Shown here one piece after another: positions 25,216-35,049 of a stretch of 37,022 nucleotides of DNA. Position 1 is the first letter of the stretch. Every line of letters starts with the position of its first letter. The stretch is from Niveibacterium sp. 24ML (GTDB taxonomy: Bacteria > Pseudomonadota > Gammaproteobacteria > Burkholderiales > Rhodocyclaceae). The notes beneath the pieces were generated by a model. The model was not told the DNA's origin. It made no database searches and saw nothing but the letters and a program-made list of their open reading frames with translations. The stretch is taken from positions 1 through 37,022 of the forward strand of contig NZ_JAPFHA010000032.1 of assembly GCF_026586805.1 (NCBI RefSeq). Direction: 5' to 3'. Position numbers and translations under genes: made by a program.

Positions 25216-26240
25216 CAGCGTGCGGATTCTGTCGGGGCCAACAGGCATTCGGGCGATCGGGGCTTGCGCCAGAAGGCCCAGCTCTGCGCGCGAACGGCAA
25301 TCTCGATCCCGTCGCGTTCGCCGGGGGCGTGGATGTCCACCCGCTTGAGTTCGCCGCGCCGGATCCGCTGCGCAAGCGGCTCGAAGACCGCAGCCTCAAG
25401 CGTGATCAAGGCATCGAGCCAGCGTGAGGTGTCGCGGAAGCGGGCCGGGGTGTCCAGTGCGTCAATCAGCAGCAGGGCATCGAGCGTGGCGCCGGGCGTG
25501 GCAAAGTCCGCGACGGTGGCGCAGGGTTTGCCGGCAAGGCGCGCCAGGCCGCAGCCGACCGGGTTGTCGCTATACACCTGCGCAGCGGTGATGAGGGGCG
25601 TGACGTCCGACTGCCCTTCGCCCCAGAACCAGAGGCTGTTGATCAGGCGCTTGCCGGCGGCTTCCCGGCGGCGATTGAGCGGCAGATCGTGCAGCGTGAT
25701 CTGCAGCTCATTGAAGATGCGGCCCCAACGCAGGCTGCCGGGGCCTTCCGGCAAGAACAGCGCGACCGGGCGGCCGGCCACGTCGAGCAGATCCGAGAAC
25801 TCGGCCTCGCTCGGCGCGGCAAGCTTGAGGTAGCCACGTTCTGGGGCAGCCAGGACGAACTCCCCGGCGTCGCGAAGCGCTTCGGCAAGTGCCGGGGCCA
25901 GCGCGGCGGCCTCGTCGGCGCTGATCGCCAGGCTGCCGGGCTCGGCCAGGATCAGCTGATCGCGCGCGAAGTGAAGCCCGACCGGGTCGGCACATAGCCA
26001 GATTTCGCCGGGGCGCAGATCCGGCAGGCCGGGTTCGCCGGCCCGCCGCAGCACGGCCGGCGCGGCGTTCGCGGTGCCGCAGGCGGCTGCGAAGGCGGCG
26101 GTGCCAGCCTGCGCCTGGCCTGGCCGGATGCGTGCATGGCCGAGCAGGAAGGCAAGTGCGGGCAGTTGAACGCTACGCAGGGCGGAGAGGGCATCCGGGG
26201 TGTCGCATCGGAGTCCGGGCAGGACGATCTTGGGGTGCAT
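25215..26240 (-). CDS. RpfE-like protein (phosphoglycerate-mutase-related family)
   Basis: 341 aa. It resembles the family annotated as RpfE-type regulatory protein or COG4255 phosphoglycerate-mutase-like. Recognisable segments are GEIWLCADPVGLHFARDQLIL, GRIFNELQITLH and INSLWFWGEG. In Xanthomonas, rpfE sits beside recJ in the rpf region, and the same arrangement occurs here with a one-base TGATG overlap. The biochemical function is not settled, and the enzyme name is by homology only. It is divergent from lolC across a 174-base gap. Confidence 0.8.
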   Translation of the reverse strand: MHPKIVLPGLRCDTPDALSALRSVQLPALAFLLGHARIRPGQAQAGTAAFAAACGTANAAPAVLRRAGEPGLPDLRPGEIWLCADPVGLHFARDQLILAEPGSLAISADEAAALAPALAEALRDAGEFVLAAPERGYLKLAAPSEAEFSDLLDVAGRPVALFLPEGPGSLRWGRIFNELQITLHDLPLNRRREAAGKRLINSLWFWGEGQSDVTPLITAAQVYSDNPVGCGLARLAGKPCATVADFATPGATLDALLLIDALDTPARFRDTSRWLDALITLEAAVFEPLAQRIRRGELKRVDIHAPGERDGIEIAVRAQSWAFWRKPRSPECLLAPTESAR

Positions 26241-26414
26241 AATCTCTGACAGATCAAGGACTTCCCGCGCTGCGGGCGGCGGAGTGTAACATGCGCGGCA
26301 GTGAGCCCCCCGACCGGACCGGTTTGGGGGCTTGGTGCTTCAAGAGAACCCTTCGAACACGATGCATCCGCCTTTTTGCCGCCTGGCACGGGGCTGATGC
26401 GCTGACCGGTGCCG

Positions 26415-27668
26415 ATGAAATACGAGCTTCTGATCGGGCTTCGCTACGTGCGCGCAAGGCGCCGTGCGGCGGGCCGCAACGGTTTCATTTCCTTCATCTC
26501 GATGGTGTCGATGCTGGGCATTGCGCTCGGCGTCGCGGCGCTGATCGTGGTGCTTTCGGTGATGAACGGATTCCAGCGCGAACTGCGCGAACGCATCCTT
26601 GGCGTTGCGGCACATGCGCAGGTGGTGGCTTACGAGGGGGATCTGCCCAACTGGCAACAGGCCGCCGACATTGCCCAGGCCTACCCCGGCGTGCGCGCGG
26701 TGGCGCCCTTCGTGCAGCAACAGGGCATGCTCTCGCTGGGGGAAACCGCGCGTGGCACGCTGGTGCGTGGTGTGCTGCCCGAGGCTGAGAACCGGGTGGC
26801 GAACTTTGCCGACAAGATGAAGGCCGGCAAGCTCACCGATCTGAAGCCGGGCGAGTTCGGCATCATCCTCGGATCAGATCTGGCCAAGTCGATGGGCATC
26901 CTGCCGGGCGAAAAGATCACGCTGATTGCGCCAACCGGGCTTGTCACCCCGGCTGCGATCCTGCCGCGCCTCAAGCAGTTCACGCTGGTAGGCGTGTTCG
27001 ATACCGGCATGTACGAATACGACGCCGGCCTTGCGCTGATCCACATGCAGGACGCCCAGGCGCTCTACCGCATGGGGGATTCGGTCTCGGGCGTTCGCCT
27101 TGCCCTCAACGATCTTTACGCGGCGCCGCGGATCGCTCGCGAGCTGTTGTCGCGGCTTGATCCAAGCGTCGGCGTCACCGACTGGACGCGCAGTCACGCC
27201 AACTTCTTCCGCGCGGTGCAGATGGAAAAGAAGGTGATGTCGATCATCCTCTCGCTGATTGTGGCGGTGGCGGCCTTCAACATTGTTTCGACCTTGGTGA
27301 TGGCGGTGCAGGACAAGCAGGCAGATATCGCGATCCTGCGCACGCTGGGCGCATCGCCGCGCTCGATCATGGTGGTGTTCGTCATCCAGGGCGCGATCAT
27401 GGGCCTGATCGGGCTTGGCATCGGGGTCACCGGCGGCGTCTTGCTGGCGCTGAATCTGGAAACCGTGGTGCCGGCGATCGAGCGGGCGCTGGGTCTGCAG
27501 TTCCTCGCCAAGGATGTGTATTTCATTTCAGATTTGCCCTCGCAACTCTTGTGGGGCGATGTGTTCACCATTACTGCGATGGCATTTGTCGTGACGCTGT
27601 TGGCGACCTTGTATCCAAGCTGGCGTGCCGCCCGCATCAACCCGGCGGAGGCGCTGCGCTATGAGTGA
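26415..27668 (+). CDS. lolC: Lipoprotein-releasing ABC transporter permease LolC/LolE
   Basis: 417 aa. The protein has one N-terminal membrane helix ([31 protein letters not shown]), a large periplasmic domain (about 50-265) and three C-terminal helices ending with [18 protein letters not shown], the MacB/LolC FtsX-type permease signature. With LolD it extracts outer-membrane lipoproteins from the inner membrane and passes them to LolA. Only one permease gene is present, so it may act as a homodimer (LolF-like). The ATG is taken two codons after a GTG; no strong ribosome-binding site is seen. Its end overlaps lolD by eight bases. Confidence 0.93.
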   Translation: MKYELLIGLRYVRARRRAAGRNGFISFISMVSMLGIALGVAALIVVLSVMNGFQRELRERILGVAAHAQVVAYEGDLPNWQQAADIAQAYPGVRAVAPFVQQQGMLSLGETARGTLVRGVLPEAENRVANFADKMKAGKLTDLKPGEFGIILGSDLAKSMGILPGEKITLIAPTGLVTPAAILPRLKQFTLVGVFDTGMYEYDAGLALIHMQDAQALYRMGDSVSGVRLALNDLYAAPRIARELLSRLDPSVGVTDWTRSHANFFRAVQMEKKVMSIILSLIVAVAAFNIVSTLVMAVQDKQADIAILRTLGASPRSIMVVFVIQGAIMGLIGLGIGVTGGVLLALNLETVVPAIERALGLQFLAKDVYFISDLPSQLLWGDVFTITAMAFVVTLLATLYPSWRAARINPAEALRYE

Positions 27669-28344
27669 GAACGAAGCGCTCTCCTGCAGCGGCTTGGGGC
27701 GTCGCTATGGCGATGGCCCCGGCGCGGTCACGGTGCTCACCGATGTCGAACTGACGGTGGCAAAGGGCGAAAGCGTCGCCATCGTCGGTGCATCGGGCTC
27801 GGGCAAGAGCACCTTGCTGCACCTGCTCGGGGGGCTCGACAAGCCCACCACGGGCACGGTGCGCCTGCTCGGGCGGGACTTTTCGACCCTCTCGGAAGCC
27901 GATCGCGGGCACTTGCGCAATGCCTCGCTCGGCTTCGTCTACCAGTTCCACCATCTCTTGCCGGAGTTCTCGGCGCTTGAGAACGTGGCCATGCCGCTCT
28001 TCATCCGCCGCATGCCGCGCGCACAGGCATTGGAGCGGGCGGCGGCGATGCTCGAATCGGTGGGCTTGGGGCACCGGCTGGAGCATGCGCCGGGCGAGCT
28101 GTCGGGCGGTGAGCGGCAACGCGCGGCAATCGCCCGCGCCCTGGTCACCGAACCTGCCTGCCTGCTGGCCGACGAGCCGACCGGCAACCTTGACCGGGCA
28201 ACCGCCGAAACGGTGTTCGGCGTCATGCTGGAACTGCGCCAGCGCATCGGCACCGCCGTGGTGATCGTGACGCACGATCCGACGCTGGCCGCGCGCGCCG
28301 ACCGCCGCCTTCAATTGACCGACGGCATCCTCGGCGCGGCCTGA
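27661..28344 (+). CDS. lolD: Lipoprotein-releasing system ATP-binding protein LolD
   Basis: 227 aa ABC ATPase. Walker A is GASGSGKST (43-51), the signature LSGGERQR, Walker [12 protein letters not shown], and the switch histidine [23 protein letters not shown] is typical of the LolD/MacB subfamily and contacts the permease. It energises lipoprotein release by LolC. The start overlaps the lolC stop by eight bases, so coupling is expected. It ends one base before the convergent channel gene, with no room for a terminator between them. Confidence 0.96.
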   Translation: MSENEALSCSGLGRRYGDGPGAVTVLTDVELTVAKGESVAIVGASGSGKSTLLHLLGGLDKPTTGTVRLLGRDFSTLSEADRGHLRNASLGFVYQFHHLLPEFSALENVAMPLFIRRMPRAQALERAAAMLESVGLGHRLEHAPGELSGGERQRAAIARALVTEPACLLADEPTGNLDRATAETVFGVMLELRQRIGTAVVIVTHDPTLAARADRRLQLTDGILGAA

Positions 28345-28345
28345 C

Positions 28346-29461
28346 TCAATCGCGCGGGGGTTCGAGCCGGAGCATCTCTTCCAGTTCGCGCCGGCCTGAT
28401 GGCGTGCACATTGCGATCAGGGTATCGCCCGGCATCAGCACCGCATCGTCCTGCGGGTTGAAGAGCCAGTCGTCTTCACCGCGCACTGCCAGCAGGATGT
28501 AGTGCGCGCTGCGGGTGCGCAGGTGCGATAAGTCGCGCGGCTCGAAGCTGGCCGGCACCTTCACTTCCTCAACCCGCAAGCGGTGCTCGGAACGCAGCAT
28601 TTCGTCGAGGAAGGACACCACATGCGGCCGGATCATCGCGGCGACGATGCGCACGCCGCCGGTGAAGTCTGGCGAGACCACTTCGTTGGCGCCCGCCTTG
28701 CGCAGCTTGGCGATGTTGCGCGGTTCGTGGCTGCGCGCAACGATCCGGATGTGCGGATTGATCTGCCGCGCCGTCATCGTGATCATCAGGTTCAGGCTAT
28801 CGTCGCCAGTGACCGCGAACACGCCGCGTGCGCGTTCGAGGCCGGCGTCGATCAGCAGTTCGTCGTCCGAGGCATCGCCGTGCAGGTAAAGCAGGCACTC
28901 GTCGCGCTCCTTGCGCTCTTCAAGCAGCGCCAGATCGTTGTCGATCGCCACAAAGGCACGGCCGGTCACCTCCAGCTCTGCCGCCACATTCTGGCCGACG
29001 CGGCCATAGCCGCAGACGATGTAGTGGTCGTTCATCTTTCCCATCGTGCGTTGCATGCGTTTCCTCCGCAGCGTGGCGTTGAGGTCGATCTCAAGCAGAA
29101 ATACCGTCAGTGTCGAGAACAGGAACCAGACGGTTGCCAGCCCGGCGGTGCCGATCACCATCGTGAAGACGCGGCCGGCGGGGCTCTCGCGCATGTCGAT
29201 GATTTCGCCAAAGCCGATCGTGGCGACGGTGATGAAGGTCATGTAGGCCGCGTCGAGCCAGCCGTGCGTGGGGTGGCCGATGATGCGGTAGCCGATCGTG
29301 CCGATCAGCATCACCGCCAGAAGTGCCGCGCCGCCCAGCACGGCCTTGTGCGACAGCCGGTGCGAGGTGCGCGACATGGCGCGGTGCACCGCAAGGGCGT
29401 AGTGGTGCTGCACCCGCTTGCGGCGGCGGCCAAGCATTCGGATCGGATTGGGCAGGCGCAT
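28346..29461 (-). CDS. Two-TM potassium channel with RCK (TrkA-N/TrkA-C) domains
   Basis: 371 aa. Two helices (about 38-60 and 95-120) bracket a pore loop with selectivity filter TIGFGE, a variant of TVGYGD. A cytoplasmic RCK domain follows (from about 145), with Rossmann motif [10 protein letters not shown] and acidic residues AIDND, then a TrkA-C-like domain (about 285-365). It should form a tetrameric, ligand-gated K+ channel in the inner membrane. The long basic N-terminus (about 37 residues) could begin at a later Met9. It does not adjoin other potassium genes. Confidence 0.9.
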   Translation of the reverse strand: MRLPNPIRMLGRRRKRVQHHYALAVHRAMSRTSHRLSHKAVLGGAALLAVMLIGTIGYRIIGHPTHGWLDAAYMTFITVATIGFGEIIDMRESPAGRVFTMVIGTAGLATVWFLFSTLTVFLLEIDLNATLRRKRMQRTMGKMNDHYIVCGYGRVGQNVAAELEVTGRAFVAIDNDLALLEERKERDECLLYLHGDASDDELLIDAGLERARGVFAVTGDDSLNLMITMTARQINPHIRIVARSHEPRNIAKLRKAGANEVVSPDFTGGVRIVAAMIRPHVVSFLDEMLRSEHRLRVEEVKVPASFEPRDLSHLRTRSAHYILLAVRGEDDWLFNPQDDAVLMPGDTLIAMCTPSGRRELEEMLRLEPPRD

Positions 29462-29626
29462 GACCGGATCGCGAAATGGACTGCACCATTGGTACCACGC
29501 CTCGAAGTGGCATGACCGCGATGCAGATCAAGAGCGTGCTCGCCAGCGTGCCAGCGGGCACGTGCCGGGCACACGGGCGGATCAGCGTGGCGGCGCTGAG
29601 CGCGCCGCGCTGTCGCCCGGTGGCGA

Positions 29627-30271
29627 TCAGGCGGCGGCGGGCGCTTCGGCCTTGGATTTGGCGAGCGAAACGGTGTCGCCGGCCGGCATGCCTTCGGTGG
29701 CCCAACGGTCCAGCTCGCCCATGATGGCGGCGTAGGTGTCTTCGCTGATCTGCGGTAGCGTGCCGCCAAACACTTGCCGCGCCTGGTCGAAGCCTTTCTG
29801 AACCGCGGCACGGATGTTCTCCAACTGCGCCGGGTCGTTGCCGGTGGCAAGTTTGGCGAAGCTCAGAATCCGTTCGGCGGTCTTGCGCACGCCAAATTCG
29901 CCGTCCTCGGCGATGGCCGCCTTGGCTGCTTCAATTGCGGCCGGGTCCGCGGTCAGCCGTTGCTCACCGCTGGCGAGCTTGGCGAGGTTGAGGCCCTGCT
30001 TTTCAAGCAGGGGTTGCAGGTAGGCCATGATGTCGGCGACCTGCTTCTTCGATGCCTCCAGCATTGCCTGCAAGTCCGGCCTGGCTGGGTCTGTTTCGGC
30101 GGTGCGTGCCTTTCGCGGGTCGCTGTACGTGATGGGTGCCTCGTTTCGCCGGCTGCGCAGTTCAAGCGAATCCTGCGCGGGCGGTGGCGCCGGCGCCTTC
30201 GCTTGTGCCGGCTCGGCGAGACGGCCCGGCATGATCACGCGCGGGCTGACGGTGTTGATGGCAAGTGACAT
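29627..30271 (-). CDS. DUF5610-like protein of unknown function
   Basis: 214 aa, soluble. A Pro/Ala-rich N-terminus (1-60) precedes a helical domain (about 66-200) with ILSFAKLATGNDPAQLENI, GFDQARQVFGGTLPQ and YAAIMGELDRW, resembling the DUF5610 family; this assignment is from memory of the family pattern. A strong AGGAGGT ribosome-binding site lies seven bases before the ATG, which decides the start against a far longer reading frame opposite comEC. The gene is divergent from comEC. Function unknown. Confidence 0.75.
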   Translation of the reverse strand: MSLAINTVSPRVIMPGRLAEPAQAKAPAPPPAQDSLELRSRRNEAPITYSDPRKARTAETDPARPDLQAMLEASKKQVADIMAYLQPLLEKQGLNLAKLASGEQRLTADPAAIEAAKAAIAEDGEFGVRKTAERILSFAKLATGNDPAQLENIRAAVQKGFDQARQVFGGTLPQISEDTYAAIMGELDRWATEGMPAGDTVSLAKSKAEAPAAA

Positions 30272-30424
30272 GAGCTTGACCTCCTGTTCACTGGAGTGCG
30301 CGCGCCCGGCAAGGTTCCGGTTTGCGCAGGCATCCATGACATGGATCAGGAACGGTGGCCGCCCGGCCTTGGCGCAAGCGTGAATCCCGCCACGGCCGGC
30401 GCGGCCACCCAGCGCCGAGAATGC

Positions 30425-32800
30425 ATGCATCATGCAAACGACAAGGCGGCGCCCGGCGTGGCGCTGGTGATTCCTCTCGCGCTCGGCCTGCTGGGCGGAA
30501 GCCTGGCGCTGCAGGCTCAGTCGCAGCTGCCGCCACCGGCGCTCGCGCTGGGCTTTCTGGCGCTGGGGCTGGCGCTTGGCCTTGCGGCCTGGCTCGCGCG
30601 CCAGCGTGTCGTCTGGCCTGCCGTGCTGGTTTTTTGCGCCGCCTTCGTGCTGGCGTTCGCCACCGCGGCCCTGCGCGCGCATCCGCGCCTGGCCGACAGA
30701 CTGGCGCCCGCCCTCGAAGGGCAAGACCTTCGGCTGCGCGGCACCGTGATCGAGATGCCGCGCCGCACCGATCACGGGCTTGCCTTCGCCTTCGAAACCC
30801 TCGCCCCGCCGCAAGGCGTGCCGGGGCGTTTGCAACTGGCCTGGTACCGGAGCAAGGCGGCCGCAGTGCCGGATCTGCGTGCGGGCGACCGATGGGCCCT
30901 GACGGTGCGGCTCAAGCGTCCGCACGGCAGCCTCAACCCGCATGGGAGCGACCGCGAGGCCCAGTTGCTGGCGCAGGGGATCGGCGCAACCGGTTACGTG
31001 CGCGACCCGGCCGGCGCCGAGCGCCTTGCGGACGGCGCGTGGGCACCGATGCTTGCGCTGGAAGGCTTGCGCCAGCGTCTGCGTGAGCGGTTCGAGCGGG
31101 CTTTGCCGGATTCGCCCTGGCGCGCCGTGCTGGTGGCGCTGGCGATTGGCGATCAGAGCGGCGTGAGCGCTGCGCAGTGGACCCTCTTCTCGCGAAGTGG
31201 GATTACCCACCTGGTTTCGATCTCGGGTCTGCACGTCACTGTCTGGGCGCTGCTGGCGGGCGCCGTGCTGGGCGGCCTCTGGCGGCGAATCCCGAGCCTT
31301 GTGCTTCGTGCGCCGGCGCAGTCGGTGGCGGCGCTGGGCGGCATCGTCGCCGCCGCCGCTTATGTGGCCATCGCCGGCGCGGCGACACCGGCGATGCGCT
31401 CGCTCATCATGCTGGCAGTAGCCGCCCTGGCGACGCGTGGCGGGCGCTCGATTCGCCCTGCGCAGGCGCTGGCCGCGGCCCTGGCGGCGGTGCTGATCTT
31501 CGATCCGTGGTGTGTGCTGAGCAAGGGCACCTGGCTGTCCTTCGCGGCAGTGGCGGTGCTGTTGTGGGCGGCCGCCGCCTCTCACCACCGCCAGCCGGCG
31601 TGGCGGCGCTGGCTCACGGCGCAGTGGGCGATCGGCCTTGGCATGCTGCCCTTGCTGCTGGCGCTCACCGGGCAGGTGTCCGTGGTTGCGCCGCTGGCGA
31701 ATCTTGTGGCGGTGCCGGTCGTCACCTTCGTGCTGTTGCCGATCGAGTTTGCCTTTGTCGTGTCCGATTGGGCACCGCTGGCGCATCTGGCGGCGGCGAT
31801 CTTCGAGCTGCTGGCGGAAGGGCTTTCGTGGGTGTCAGCGCCCGACTGGGCAATCTGGCAGCAAGCCGCCGTGCCACCCGCCCTGATTGTTCTGGCAAGC
31901 GCCGGCGCGCTCTGGGCGCTGGCGCCGCGCGGCGTGCCGGGGCGGCTTGCGGCGATTGCGCTGGTGCTCGTCCTGCTCGGCTGGCGCCCGGCGCGGCCGC
32001 CCGAAGGGGTATTCGATCTGGTGATGCTGGATGTGGGGCAGGGCCTGGCGGTGCATCTGCGTACCGCCCGGCACGACATGTTGTTTGATGCCGGCCCGAG
32101 TTTCGGTGCCAGCGCCGATGCAGGCCAGCGGATCGTGGTGCCTTACCTGCGCGGTGAAGGCGTCGCGCGGCTCAATGGCCTGGTGCTCAGCCATGCGGAC
32201 ACCGACCATACCGGCGGTGCCGCGTCGGTGCTGGGGGCACTCGGATCGCGCTGGCTGATGGGCTCGCTGCCATCCACCTACGCTTTTCCTGAACACGCGC
32301 CCAAGCCGCTGCGCCGATGTGAGCGGGGCGAGCGCTGGGTGTGGGACGGAGTGGCATTCGAGGTGCTGCACCCGCCGGCCGGGCAGGCCCAGGGCGGCAA
32401 TCGCGACAGTTGCGTGATCCGCGTCGAGGCCGGTGGCCATGCCGCGCTGCTGGCGGCAGATATCGAGGTCGCCTCGGAGCGCGATTTGCTTGCTGCGGGG
32501 CGCCTGCCGCGCACCGACATCGTGATTGCGCCGCATCACGGCAGCCGCAGTTCGTCCAGCCCGGAATTCATCGCCGCACTTGCGCCGCAATGGGTGTTGT
32601 TTCCGGTGGGCTACCGCAGCCGGTTCGGCCATCCACACGCAGACGTGCTCGCCGCTTACCGCAACGCGGGTGCGACCGACCTGCGCTCGGACCGCGACGG
32701 CGCGGTGCGCCTGCGCGTATCGGCCAGCGGTATCGAAGTCGAGCGCTGGCGCGAGCGGGCGCACCGCTACTGGCATGCTGAGCCGACCCCCGCGCAGTGA
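30425..32800 (+). CDS. comEC: DNA internalization-related competence protein ComEC/Rec2
   Basis: 791 aa from the ATG chosen; two longer in-frame starts exist. The protein has an N-terminal membrane pair plus DUF4131-like OB region, a central competence membrane domain (VALAIGDQSGVSAAQW, LFSRSGITHLVSISGLHV) and a C-terminal metallo-beta-lactamase-like domain. The metal motif is HADTDH at residues 590-595, with APHHGSRSS later. It forms the inner-membrane channel for imported single-stranded DNA; the C-terminal domain may degrade the other strand. Other competence genes are not in view, so natural transformation is only possible, not shown. Confidence 0.95.
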   Translation: MHHANDKAAPGVALVIPLALGLLGGSLALQAQSQLPPPALALGFLALGLALGLAAWLARQRVVWPAVLVFCAAFVLAFATAALRAHPRLADRLAPALEGQDLRLRGTVIEMPRRTDHGLAFAFETLAPPQGVPGRLQLAWYRSKAAAVPDLRAGDRWALTVRLKRPHGSLNPHGSDREAQLLAQGIGATGYVRDPAGAERLADGAWAPMLALEGLRQRLRERFERALPDSPWRAVLVALAIGDQSGVSAAQWTLFSRSGITHLVSISGLHVTVWALLAGAVLGGLWRRIPSLVLRAPAQSVAALGGIVAAAAYVAIAGAATPAMRSLIMLAVAALATRGGRSIRPAQALAAALAAVLIFDPWCVLSKGTWLSFAAVAVLLWAAAASHHRQPAWRRWLTAQWAIGLGMLPLLLALTGQVSVVAPLANLVAVPVVTFVLLPIEFAFVVSDWAPLAHLAAAIFELLAEGLSWVSAPDWAIWQQAAVPPALIVLASAGALWALAPRGVPGRLAAIALVLVLLGWRPARPPEGVFDLVMLDVGQGLAVHLRTARHDMLFDAGPSFGASADAGQRIVVPYLRGEGVARLNGLVLSHADTDHTGGAASVLGALGSRWLMGSLPSTYAFPEHAPKPLRRCERGERWVWDGVAFEVLHPPAGQAQGGNRDSCVIRVEAGGHAALLAADIEVASERDLLAAGRLPRTDIVIAPHHGSRSSSSPEFIAALAPQWVLFPVGYRSRFGHPHADVLAAYRNAGATDLRSDRDGAVRLRVSASGIEVERWRERAHRYWHAEPTPAQ

Positions 32801-32836
32801 TAGACTTTGCGCCATGCAAGGCGGCTGGGGGGGCAA

Positions 32837-33733
32837 ATGCTCACAGGCATCAAGGCGTGGTTGTTGGGCCGTTCGGCGCAGGGCATGCGCGAAGCATCCG
32901 TGCGCTGCGCCAATCCGCAAGGCCTGCACCGGATGCGCTACACCGAGTGGGGCGATCGGCATAATCCCAAGGTGCTGGTCTGTGTGCATGGTCTGACCCG
33001 CAACGGGCGTGACTTCGACGATCTCGCGCAGGCGCTTGCGCCGCATTACCGCGTGTTGTGCCCCGATGTGGCGGGGCGCGGGCGCAGCGATTGGTTGCCC
33101 GACAAATCCGGCTACGGCTTGCCGCAGTACGTCTCTGACATGATGGTGCTGCTCGCGCGCAGCGGCGCCGAGTCGGTCCACTGGCTGGGTACGTCGATGG
33201 GGGGGCTGATCGGCATGCTGATCGCTGCGCAGCGCGATTCGCCGATCACTCGCCTGGTCCTCAACGATGTCGGCCCGGTCATCACCGCGGCCTCGTTGCG
33301 CCGGATTGGCGAGTACGTGGGGCGGGCGCCGGCTTTCCCCGACAGGGCGCGCGCCGAGGCCTACATCCGCGCAGTCAGTGCGCCCTTCGGGCCGCTGACC
33401 GATGCGCAGTGGCGGCACCTGACCGACACCTCGCTGCGGCCGCTGCCCGGCGGCGGCTTTGAAGTGAACTACGACCCCGGCATCGGCGACGTCTTCCGCG
33501 CCACCCCGGTGCTCGCGGACCTTGAGCTGTGGCCGATTTATGATGCGATTCGTTGCCCGACCCTCGCCTTGCGGGGTGAGACCTCGGATCTGCTGACACC
33601 CGAAGTGCATCGCGAAATGGGCCGGCGCGGGCCGATGGCGCGGCTGGAGCAGGTGCCGGGTGTCGGCCACGCGCCAATGCTGATGGACGCGGCGCAGATC
33701 GCGCTGGTGAAGGATTACCTGCTGGGGGATTGA
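32837..33733 (+). CDS. Alpha/beta hydrolase
   Basis: 298 aa alpha/beta-hydrolase fold. Features are the oxyanion region VHGLTRNGRDFDDLA, nucleophile Ser120 in GTSMGG, acid Asp251 (GETSDLLTP) and base His278 (GVGHAPM). The substrate is unknown; esterase, lipase or hydrolase roles fit equally. The start follows a G-rich ribosome-binding site (GGGGGGG) 36 bases after comEC. An in-frame ATG 30 bases upstream is less well placed. The stop overlaps the DUF599 start as TGATG. Confidence 0.92.
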   Translation: MLTGIKAWLLGRSAQGMREASVRCANPQGLHRMRYTEWGDRHNPKVLVCVHGLTRNGRDFDDLAQALAPHYRVLCPDVAGRGRSDWLPDKSGYGLPQYVSDMMVLLARSGAESVHWLGTSMGGLIGMLIAAQRDSPITRLVLNDVGPVITAASLRRIGEYVGRAPAFPDRARAEAYIRAVSAPFGPLTDAQWRHLTDTSLRPLPGGGFEVNYDPGIGDVFRATPVLADLELWPIYDAIRCPTLALRGETSDLLTPEVHREMGRRGPMARLEQVPGVGHAPMLMDAAQIALVKDYLLGD

Positions 33734-34425
33734 TGCTTTCCGGATTCTTGAACCAACTCGGGCTCCTCGACTGGCTGGGGTTTTGCTGGTTCCTCGCTTG
33801 CTGGGTCGGCTATGGCTATGCCATCGATCGCGCGGCGAAGGGCGACCGCAGCCTGCTGGCAACCAGCCACCGTGAGCGCATCGAATGGGCGCGGCAGATG
33901 CTCGAGCGCGACAACCGGATCTCGGACGTGTCGCTGGTGGGCAACCTGATGGGCAGCGTCTCTTTCTATGCCAACACCTCGATCTACATCCTCGCCGGCC
34001 TGATCGCCCTGATCGGCGGCCTCGATCGCGTCATCACCGCCACCGCCGAGTTGCCCTTCGCCGTCAGCACCAGCCGCGAGCTGCTTGAATTCAAGCTGCT
34101 GATGCTGCTGGTGATCTTCATCGTCGCCTACTTCAACTTCACCTGGTCGCTGCGGCAGTTCAACGTCCTGTCGATCGTCATGGGCGCCGCGCCCGCGCCG
34201 TCCGCAGGGCAGGCGGAAAAAGACGTCTCGGTGCGCAAGATGGCGGCGGTTAACACCTCAGCGGGCGACGCCTTCAACGCCGGTATTCGCGCCTACTACT
34301 TCGGCCTTGCGGTGGTGAGCTGGTGCATCAATGCCTGGGTTTTCATCGGCATGAGTGCAATCGTGCTGGTCGTGCTGGCGCGGCGCGATTTCGCAAGCCG
34401 CACCGCGGTCGCCATGCGTGACTGA
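33733..34425 (+). CDS. DUF599-family membrane protein
   Basis: 230 aa. Four hydrophobic segments are visible at about 11-27, 70-95, 115-140 and 190-218. The cytoplasmic stretch HRERIEWARQMLERDNRISDVSLVGNLMGSVSFYANTS and the later NTSAGDAFNAGIRAYYFGLAV are characteristic of DUF599, an uncharacterised inner-membrane family. It overlaps the hydrolase stop by one base. After it, gene density and GC content drop. Confidence 0.9.
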   Translation: MLSGFLNQLGLLDWLGFCWFLACWVGYGYAIDRAAKGDRSLLATSHRERIEWARQMLERDNRISDVSLVGNLMGSVSFYANTSIYILAGLIALIGGLDRVITATAELPFAVSTSRELLEFKLLMLLVIFIVAYFNFTWSLRQFNVLSIVMGAAPAPSAGQAEKDVSVRKMAAVNTSAGDAFNAGIRAYYFGLAVVSWCINAWVFIGMSAIVLVVLARRDFASRTAVAMRD

Positions 34426-34501
34426 GGCATCGCCGGATACCGCGGAGCTGGATCGGCGGCGCGCGGCGTGGATGGCCCGACTTCCCTGCGCCCCGGCGTG
34501 A
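34418..34501 (+). CDS. Possible small ORF overlapping the DUF599 end
   Basis: A GTG-started frame of 27 codons (reading MTEASPDTAELDRRRAAWMARL then five more residues) overlaps the DUF599 stop by eight bases, like other coupled pairs here. GC-rich third positions match the core genes. It may be a small protein or the 5' stub of a gene cut off where the accessory region begins. No family match is recognised. Confidence 0.2.
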   Translation: MTEASPDTAELDRRRAAWMARLPCAPA

Positions 34502-35049
34502 CTCAGCGCTCTTCCGGTAGATAGTTCGAGATAAATTTCACCACTTTGGTCTTGGCGGTCGGACACGTAACTCTGGTGGGTGACGGCAGCGCAGCGGTAG
34601 CGGTCATCGACGCCGCCCCACCCTCGCCTCCTCCTCGGCCAAAGCGGTCCGTCGACGTCACGTCGATCTGCTCGCCAACGTCAGCTAACGAGTGTCCCGG
34701 TACTCATCGGTATCGGCCACGAGCAGCCGCTGACTGTTACGTTTCAGTTGGACCATTAACGTGCGCAGAGCTGTTTTTTGTCGTGGCGATTCTTGATCTA
34801 GTACAGACCCATGAAAACTGTTGGCGGGATACTTTGCGCGGCCGCGCCCCCCGGCTCCTTCGGCGCAACCCTGTGCGCCCCTCAAGAATGGAAACGGATG
34901 GCCTCGAAGCGACTGCTTCCGGGTTGCCGAGGACAAGGGATTATCTTAAGGCGTCCTCGCAAGCCTCGCTTTCTCAACGCGAGTCGTTCCAAGGAACACC
35001 TAAAAACCTCAAAGTAGAATGGATCTAAGCTAACAAATTGGAGATTTCT
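34426..35049. other. Gene-poor junction region
   Basis: About 620 bases without a convincing intact gene. Frames of 80-160 codons on both strands are out of keeping with local codon use and match nothing I recognise. On the minus strand, the last codons before a stop at 34503 read TKVVKFISNYLPEER, which looks like the end of a real protein, perhaps a decayed regulator. The motif GTCAGCTAACG near 34680 resembles GTCGGCTAACG near 36773 on the other side of the DUF1254 gene. The region is probably a mosaic of degraded sequence beside a mobile element. Confidence 0.5.

Noticed and set aside
24658-25833. 391-codon plus-strand frame opposite recJ and rpfE
   Set aside because: Shadow of the two minus-strand genes; no recognisable motif or start signal.
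26304-26332. Intrinsic terminator between rpfE and lolC
   Set aside because: The AGCCCCC/GGGGGCT hairpin lies in a divergent promoter gap and has no T-tract in either direction.
30272-31786. Long minus-strand N-terminal extension of the DUF5610-like protein
   Set aside because: The extension lies opposite comEC and is Arg/Gln-rich; a strong AGGAGGT site marks the ATG at 30271.
31835-33862. 675-codon open frame on the minus strand opposite comEC and the hydrolase
   Set aside because: It is the antisense shadow of two well-recognised genes in GC-rich DNA, with His/Arg/Gln-rich composition and no domain.
34546-35028. 160-codon plus-strand protein in the junction region
   Set aside because: Low-complexity start, no family likeness, no ribosome-binding site, and overlaps equally open frames on the other strand.
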